This document shows, piece by piece, positions 41,946 to 46,232 of a DNA stretch of 46,232 nt (position 1 is its first letter; every line of letters begins with the position of its first letter). A program made the position numbers and the translations under genes. Under the pieces are notes generated by a model. The model made no database searches and was not told where the DNA came from. It saw nothing but the letters and a program-made list of their open reading frames with translations. The DNA comes from Candidatus Nitrosotalea bavarica. Lineage in GTDB: Archaea; Thermoproteota; Nitrososphaeria; Nitrososphaerales; Nitrosopumilaceae. The stretch is taken from positions 5,318-51,549 of the forward strand of contig NZ_FUYK01000001.1 of assembly GCF_900167955.1 (NCBI RefSeq), given 5' to 3'.

Positions 41946-44900
41946 TTATCCAAGACCCAAATTCAGACCAGAGCAACCAAATGTTGTCCTGTCTTTAATC
42001 TCAGGTTGCCATTTCAGGTGGAGTTTGTATGTCAATCCATTCTGGTCAAGATATGGTTCATAGTTTGTAATTTGACATTTGGCATATTTCCATGTCTGCA
42101 GTGTACCTCCATCTCCATGTAGTATCTCAACTTTGACATCAAATAGATTTGGCACTATTCCCGGATTGACGTACATGCTAACCAAGTGATAGACAGCTGC
42201 CTTATCCTTACTTGGTAATGATTCAAGGTAGAACATTGGAGTTGTCTTGCCACCTCCAGTAAGTGAGTAAGATGGATTTGTTGGTGAACCCTGTGATATT
42301 GGAGCAAAATTTGAAAACGTGGTAATTGTCTGTGTTGGTATATCAGTGCCCTGGAACGTTGTTCTAATTGACATGGCTCTTTCTCCATCAGTTGGAATAA
42401 TTGGTCGTATCAGATTAGAAAGATTATGATTTGTTGTTTCGGCAAGCCAACCTCTTTGTATCAAATATTGTAGATGACTGGTTTTTACACATGCGGTGTT
42501 GTTTAACGGTGGTCTTACTATTAGTTGAAAGCCTTGGTTGCAGGCAATTTCATCATAAGGTATTCCTATTGCTTGTTGCACTATAGGACCAATAATATTG
42601 GTTGGCGTATCTTTTGGAAGTACAATTGTATTTACTCCAGAGCATTTGACAATTGACTTGTCTCTCATCTCAAACTTTATCGAAGGAGTGTATTTTATGT
42701 CAGCAATATTATTGTCTAAAAATATAGAATAATTTGTTCCACTGCATTTTGGATAAATTATAGAAACTAGTTTGGTTCCATCGCCTGTGATTAAATCAAC
42801 ATCTACATCAAATAATTCCACAGGAGCTGAAGGATTGATATATCTGCTAACTATCTCGTATCCGTCTTTACCATATTTGTTTGGTAATGTACCTATCTGG
42901 AATTGTTGGTTTCCAAGTGTGTCAAACTCTTGTACAAGTCCAGTGGTTCTTGTTGCAGTAAACAGATTACTTGTAAGATGAGCTACATATGTCACAACTC
43001 TAGAATTATCACTTGGAATCAATGGTTGGTTTGATAGGTCTTCATTACCTCCGCTAAAGTTTATTGAAAAACCTCCACATTGGAATGTGGTCTTGTCGTG
43101 AGGTTCAGATATTGCCTTTTTACCACTGAAAGTATAGTAAAGAAGAGTATTTTGAAGAAATATCTGATAATTGGAAGCGGTACATTTTTGATATTGCCAA
43201 GTTTGAACTACACTGCCATCTCCAGTAACCAATTCAATAGAGACATCAAAGAGATTTGGCTTGTAAGTTGGGTTTACAAATCTGCTAATTAGCTTGTAAA
43301 ATTCTATCTTGTCCTTGCTTGGCAGCGAAAGTAATGTAAATGACGATGATTTTATCTGGGGATAAGTTGTTTTTACTTGGTCACTTGCACTCAAGTCAGG
43401 CTGAAAGTCTGCAAAAGAAAAGAATTTTTGAGTAGTTTGAAAATCGCCATTTGAGAATTTTACTACAAAAAATTGTGCCCTATCAGAATCACTTGTGATA
43501 TAGTCTACAGGTGTAATCGTTTGAGTATTGTTCAGATATGTTGTTTTGCTTGGTCCATCTAATGAAAGTCCGGCACATTGAAAAATTGCCCTATCTCGCA
43601 TCTCTGGTTGAAATTTTCCTGTAAACATGTTTACAGTTAAAAACGATTGTAGATATGGCTGGTATTTTGCCACATCACATTTAGCATACTTCCATGTCTG
43701 TATTGTACTACCATCTCCACTTGTAAGATCAATTGATACATCAAATGGTTGTGGAGCTGAACCCGGGGCAACATACTTGTTAACCAATTGATAGAATGTG
43801 CCCCTGTCCTTGCTTGGTAAGGACTCCAAATAGAATTTTGGTTTGTCACCAAATGTATAATCAGGTAATGCAAAACTCTGATAGTCTTTTGAAAATGGTG
43901 CAAATTTTAGAAAAGTATAATCAAATCCATTTTTCATGTCACCCCCAGAGAAATGAACATTAAAGACTTGAGCACGATCAGAGTCTAGCGGAATAACAGG
44001 TCCATTGAAAGTTTGAGATGAGTTTATGTAATTAGGTATAAAATTTACTTTTAATCCATTACATGCAAAAAATGTCCTGTCTCTTATTTCAGGCTCATTT
44101 GATTGTGTGAATTTCCAGATAGCGGAAATTTCTTGACGATAAGTGCTATAATTTGTAACATCGCATCTAGGATATTTCCAGGTTTGCAATATAGTACCAT
44201 CTCCAGTAACCATGTCTACTGAGATATCCACAGGCTGGACTTGTCTTTTGTTGTTGAATTTGTCAATCACGTATTGATAGAATTGTTCCCTGTCTTTGCT
44301 TGGAAGTGATTCTAAAGAAAAGCCCTTTGATTGTCCAGATATGGGATTTGATGGAATAGGTAATGGAAGAGAAGTTTGTGTCCCCATCGGGGTAAACGCT
44401 GAAAAGGTTTGATATGTTTGCCCTGATTTGAATATGTCACTAGATATTGTTACAACATATTTTTGAATTAGATCTTTTTGATCTGGAACAGAGTTGATTG
44501 TATTTTTAATAGTAGCCCAATCAGCTGAAGGTTTACGTAAATCAAAGTTAACTAGAAAACCATTACATGTAAAATCAGTTTCATCCCTAACTCCAGATTG
44601 GAATTGTTTGAAGAATGGTATTCTTATCAAAGTACTGGATAAAAATGGGACATATCCATCTACTTTGCAATTTTTATAATAATACGTTTGAAGAGTATTT
44701 CCATCACCTGTGATTATATCTATATCAGCATTAAATGGATTAGGTACTTTCCCAGGATTGATGTAATCATTGACTATAGAATTGTAAAACCATTGATTGC
44801 TTTTGCTAGGGAGTGACCCTAGAGAAAATCCAGTACTATATTTCTGAGAACCAATAGGAGTAAGAGGATTTTTTGTTATAATAGGTTGGAAATCTGGAAA

Positions 44901-45260
44901 TGTTGTAAATGTCATTGAACCATTTGAGGTACCCCAGAAATGAACTACATAGTATGTTGCACGACTCTGATCATTGACAATCGGATTTATCACCGTTTTT
45001 TCATTTGCCGAGTCATACGAATTTAAAATATCTGACAAGAGCGAGTCTTCAGTTGTTCCCGGTGTAAGATATGGTGTTAATGGAATACCATAATACTTGA
45101 GTATACCAATGCCAAAACCTCCCTCAGAAAAATAATACGGGTCTGCCTGGGTTGCGGCTACAATTGTTGGAACTTGGGTTTGAGCATAACTGGTTGGAAA
45201 ATGCAAGTAAATACAGACTAGTGCAATAGTAAGCGCAATTCCTATGATTGTTCTAGACAT
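41946..45260 (-). CDS. Large secreted six-repeat surface protein, unknown function
   Basis: 1104 residues with a signal peptide (TIIGIALTIALVCIYLHF). Six units of roughly 150-160 residues each contain, in order, a DSDRAQ.F.V.FSGGD-like segment, SLPSKDK, a YVNPG..P..FDV.V stretch, TGDGT.LQTWKY.KC, and EIRDRT.F.C.GL. The two Cys per unit are conserved in all six and probably form a disulfide. Between units 5 and 6 lies IPYDEIACNQGFQLIVRPP then ACVKTSHLQYLIQRGWL, a motif I recall from other proteins of this lineage. No transmembrane tail is seen. Confidence 0.8.
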   Translation of the reverse strand: MSRTIIGIALTIALVCIYLHFPTSYAQTQVPTIVAATQADPYYFSEGGFGIGILKYYGIPLTPYLTPGTTEDSLLSDILNSYDSANEKTVINPIVNDQSRATYYVVHFWGTSNGSMTFTTFPDFQPIITKNPLTPIGSQKYSTGFSLGSLPSKSNQWFYNSIVNDYINPGKVPNPFNADIDIITGDGNTLQTYYYKNCKVDGYVPFLSSTLIRIPFFKQFQSGVRDETDFTCNGFLVNFDLRKPSADWATIKNTINSVPDQKDLIQKYVVTISSDIFKSGQTYQTFSAFTPMGTQTSLPLPIPSNPISGQSKGFSLESLPSKDREQFYQYVIDKFNNKRQVQPVDISVDMVTGDGTILQTWKYPRCDVTNYSTYRQEISAIWKFTQSNEPEIRDRTFFACNGLKVNFIPNYINSSQTFNGPVIPLDSDRAQVFNVHFSGGDMKNGFDYTFLKFAPFSKDYQSFALPDYTFGDKPKFYLESLPSKDRGTFYQLVNKYVAPGSAPQPFDVSIDLTSGDGSTIQTWKYAKCDVAKYQPYLQSFLTVNMFTGKFQPEMRDRAIFQCAGLSLDGPSKTTYLNNTQTITPVDYITSDSDRAQFFVVKFSNGDFQTTQKFFSFADFQPDLSASDQVKTTYPQIKSSSFTLLSLPSKDKIEFYKLISRFVNPTYKPNLFDVSIELVTGDGSVVQTWQYQKCTASNYQIFLQNTLLYYTFSGKKAISEPHDKTTFQCGGFSINFSGGNEDLSNQPLIPSDNSRVVTYVAHLTSNLFTATRTTGLVQEFDTLGNQQFQIGTLPNKYGKDGYEIVSRYINPSAPVELFDVDVDLITGDGTKLVSIIYPKCSGTNYSIFLDNNIADIKYTPSIKFEMRDKSIVKCSGVNTIVLPKDTPTNIIGPIVQQAIGIPYDEIACNQGFQLIVRPPLNNTACVKTSHLQYLIQRGWLAETTNHNLSNLIRPIIPTDGERAMSIRTTFQGTDIPTQTITTFSNFAPISQGSPTNPSYSLTGGGKTTPMFYLESLPSKDKAAVYHLVSMYVNPGIVPNLFDVKVEILHGDGGTLQTWKYAKCQITNYEPYLDQNGLTYKLHLKWQPEIKDRTTFGCSGLNLGLG

Positions 45261-45296
45261 TAATAATATAGGTCATCACAATGTAATTAAATCAAC
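45261..45296. promoter_or_regulatory. 36-base divergent promoter with two TATA-like boxes
   Basis: Only 36 bases separate two divergent start codons. taataatata (45261-45270) could serve the rightward gene, and aatgtaattaaat (45280-45292, read TTTAATTACATT on the minus strand) the leftward one, both at about 26-30 bases. The two initiation complexes would overlap. Confidence 0.4.
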
Positions 45297-45782
45297 ATGC
45301 CAGAAAATCTTGGAATAAATAAAAAAATACCAATCATTCTAGTACTTTTAATCTCTAGCGGATTATGGTTTTATTCCGCATTTGCTCAAGATGTCAATTC
45401 TAATTCGGGATTAGAGGAATCAAAATTTGCAGTAAAAATTAATGAGTTTGACAAGCTTTTGGACATAGGCATAGCTGCCCCACTGACTGCCCTATCTCTA
45501 ACCGGTGCGACATTTTTAACTAGAATTAGTAAAAACAACAATGATGATCCCACATATGCACATCTAATGGAACATACAAAGAAAAATCTCATCAAAGCTT
45601 TTGTGATATTTTTAGCATGCACTATCGTTATTTTCATCTTTGATTTTATAGAATTACTCCTTCCTGCGCCTCTTCTAATAGTAGAAATTTTAGATCTTGC
45701 TATAACATATTCATTACTCTTTATGGGATTTGCATATCTTGCAGTTGCGGCCCATAAAATGTATCTCACTCAAGCAAGATAG
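45297..45782 (+). CDS. Membrane protein with signal peptide and about three helices
   Basis: 161 residues: a signal sequence (KIPIILVLLISSGLWFYSAFA), a short polar segment, LDIGIAAPLTALSLTGATFL, a charged loop (KNNNDDPTYAHLMEHTKK), and two C-terminal helices (AFVIFLACTIVIFIFDFI; DLAITYSLLFMGFAYLAVAA). No catalytic motif. The next gene has a similar plan (signal, polar linker, helix), so the pair may be related surface-membrane components. Confidence 0.65.
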   Translation: MPENLGINKKIPIILVLLISSGLWFYSAFAQDVNSNSGLEESKFAVKINEFDKLLDIGIAAPLTALSLTGATFLTRISKNNNDDPTYAHLMEHTKKNLIKAFVIFLACTIVIFIFDFIELLLPAPLLIVEILDLAITYSLLFMGFAYLAVAAHKMYLTQAR

Positions 45783-45912
45783 GTTGTGAGTAAAATCACA
45801 GATTCTGCGATAGGTAGAAGATTGATTTTTCTAGACACAGTGCACAAAAACATGACAAATTGAATCATATTTTTTTCTACAAAATTTTTAAACTAAAAGA
45901 AAAACATACCAT

Positions 45913-46232
45913 ATGAATAAAATTACCGTATTATTTATTGCAAGTCTTTTTGTCATACCTGGATTTCTTGCAGTCCATGGTCAACAAAATACAGTTCAAG
46001 ATAGTACGAATACTAACAATACCACATCTCAAAATATCTTTGATCAGTTCACTGCTGATTATCAACACGGAGTAAAATTAAGAAATGTATTACCTGTAGC
46101 AATAGGAATTCTGGCATTTAGTTTCTTCATAGTGAAAACTAGCACACTGCTCAGCAAACGTGAAATCTTTACTTCGAAACGCAGATACACTGCCGAAGGA
46201 GTTGAGATCTCTGCTAGAAGGAAGAAAATCAT
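45913..46232 (+). CDS. Putative membrane protein with signal peptide, truncated by the window end
   Basis: 106 codons visible from the ATG at 45913 and open to the edge. A signal peptide (KITVLFIASLFVIPGFLAVH) is followed by an Asn/Thr-rich linker, a helix (VLPVAIGILAFSFFIVK) and a basic cytoplasmic-like stretch (LLSKREIFTSKRRYTAEGVE). It is preceded by 130 bases with a T-run but no recognised element. Function unknown. Confidence 0.6.
   Translation, partial: MNKITVLFIASLFVIPGFLAVHGQQNTVQDSTNTNNTTSQNIFDQFTADYQHGVKLRNVLPVAIGILAFSFFIVKTSTLLSKREIFTSKRRYTAEGVEISARRKKI

Overview
The window is an A+T-rich archaeal chromosome segment from an ammonia-oxidising archaeon (Nitrososphaerota/Thaumarchaeota, Nitrosopumilales-like). 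The evidence is archaeal ribosomal proteins L15e, L31e and L39e, an archaeal DnaG primase, RibK and DphB, a NirK-type multicopper oxidase with a serine- and threonine-rich leader, LysW-dependent lysine/arginine synthesis, PEF-CTERM anchored secreted proteins, and the IPxWFK...WSDG...QYLIxxGI domain that I recall as typical of secreted proteins in this lineage. The genus cannot be fixed by reading alone. I see no tRNA, rRNA, CRISPR array, insertion sequence or prophage, and no gene-free stretch exceeds 300 bases.

Layout. 1-2 kb: a truncated PPK2 polyphosphate kinase, then a TPR protein paired with a small SHOCT-like protein. 2.07-4.0 kb: a tubulin-family gene (artubulin-like) followed 2 bases later by a coiled-coil protein gene; this is the most unusual part of the window. 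4-7.3 kb: a secreted Vgb-type beta-propeller, TruD, an NHL-repeat remnant and a small unknown protein. 7.4-10.3 kb: a stand-alone Lrp ligand-binding domain, membrane proteins, L15e and secreted proteins. 10.4-15.5 kb: phosphoglycerate dehydrogenase, the NirK-like copper protein, a fumarase/aspartase-family lyase and a tRNA methylthiotransferase. 15.6-17.3 kb: an FtsZ-like protein whose nucleotide site looks degenerate, convergent to L39e-L31e. 17.4-22.3 kb: a Nudix hydrolase and a methionine module (cobalamin-dependent MetH split into two genes, with a divergent MetF-like gene). 22.4-26.1 kb: a PEF-CTERM protein and a three-gene SsuABC/TauABC-type ABC importer.

26.3-35.5 kb is a colinear arginine/lysine cluster: argG, lysW, an argX/lysX-type ligase, argC/lysY, argB/lysZ, argD/lysJ, an Lrp regulator, homocitrate synthase, a second lysW, a second lysX and lysK. 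One set of reductase, kinase and aminotransferase apparently serves two carrier-ligase pairs, one for glutamate to ornithine/arginine and one for alpha-aminoadipate to lysine. The second carrier ends in Gln rather than Glu. 35.5-40.6 kb holds DphB fused to a DUF357-like domain, a RibL-like cytidylyltransferase convergent with the riboflavin kinase RibK, DnaG, a small Toprim protein and a glutamine amidotransferase. 40.6-46.2 kb encodes cell-surface proteins, including an 1104-residue protein with six repeats and a secreted protein apparently cut short by an in-frame TGA.

Many genes have a TATA-like box 25-30 bases before the start codon, which suggests leaderless transcripts. TTG and GTG starts are frequent. 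Gene names rest on motifs read by eye and on remembered family sequences; no search was run.
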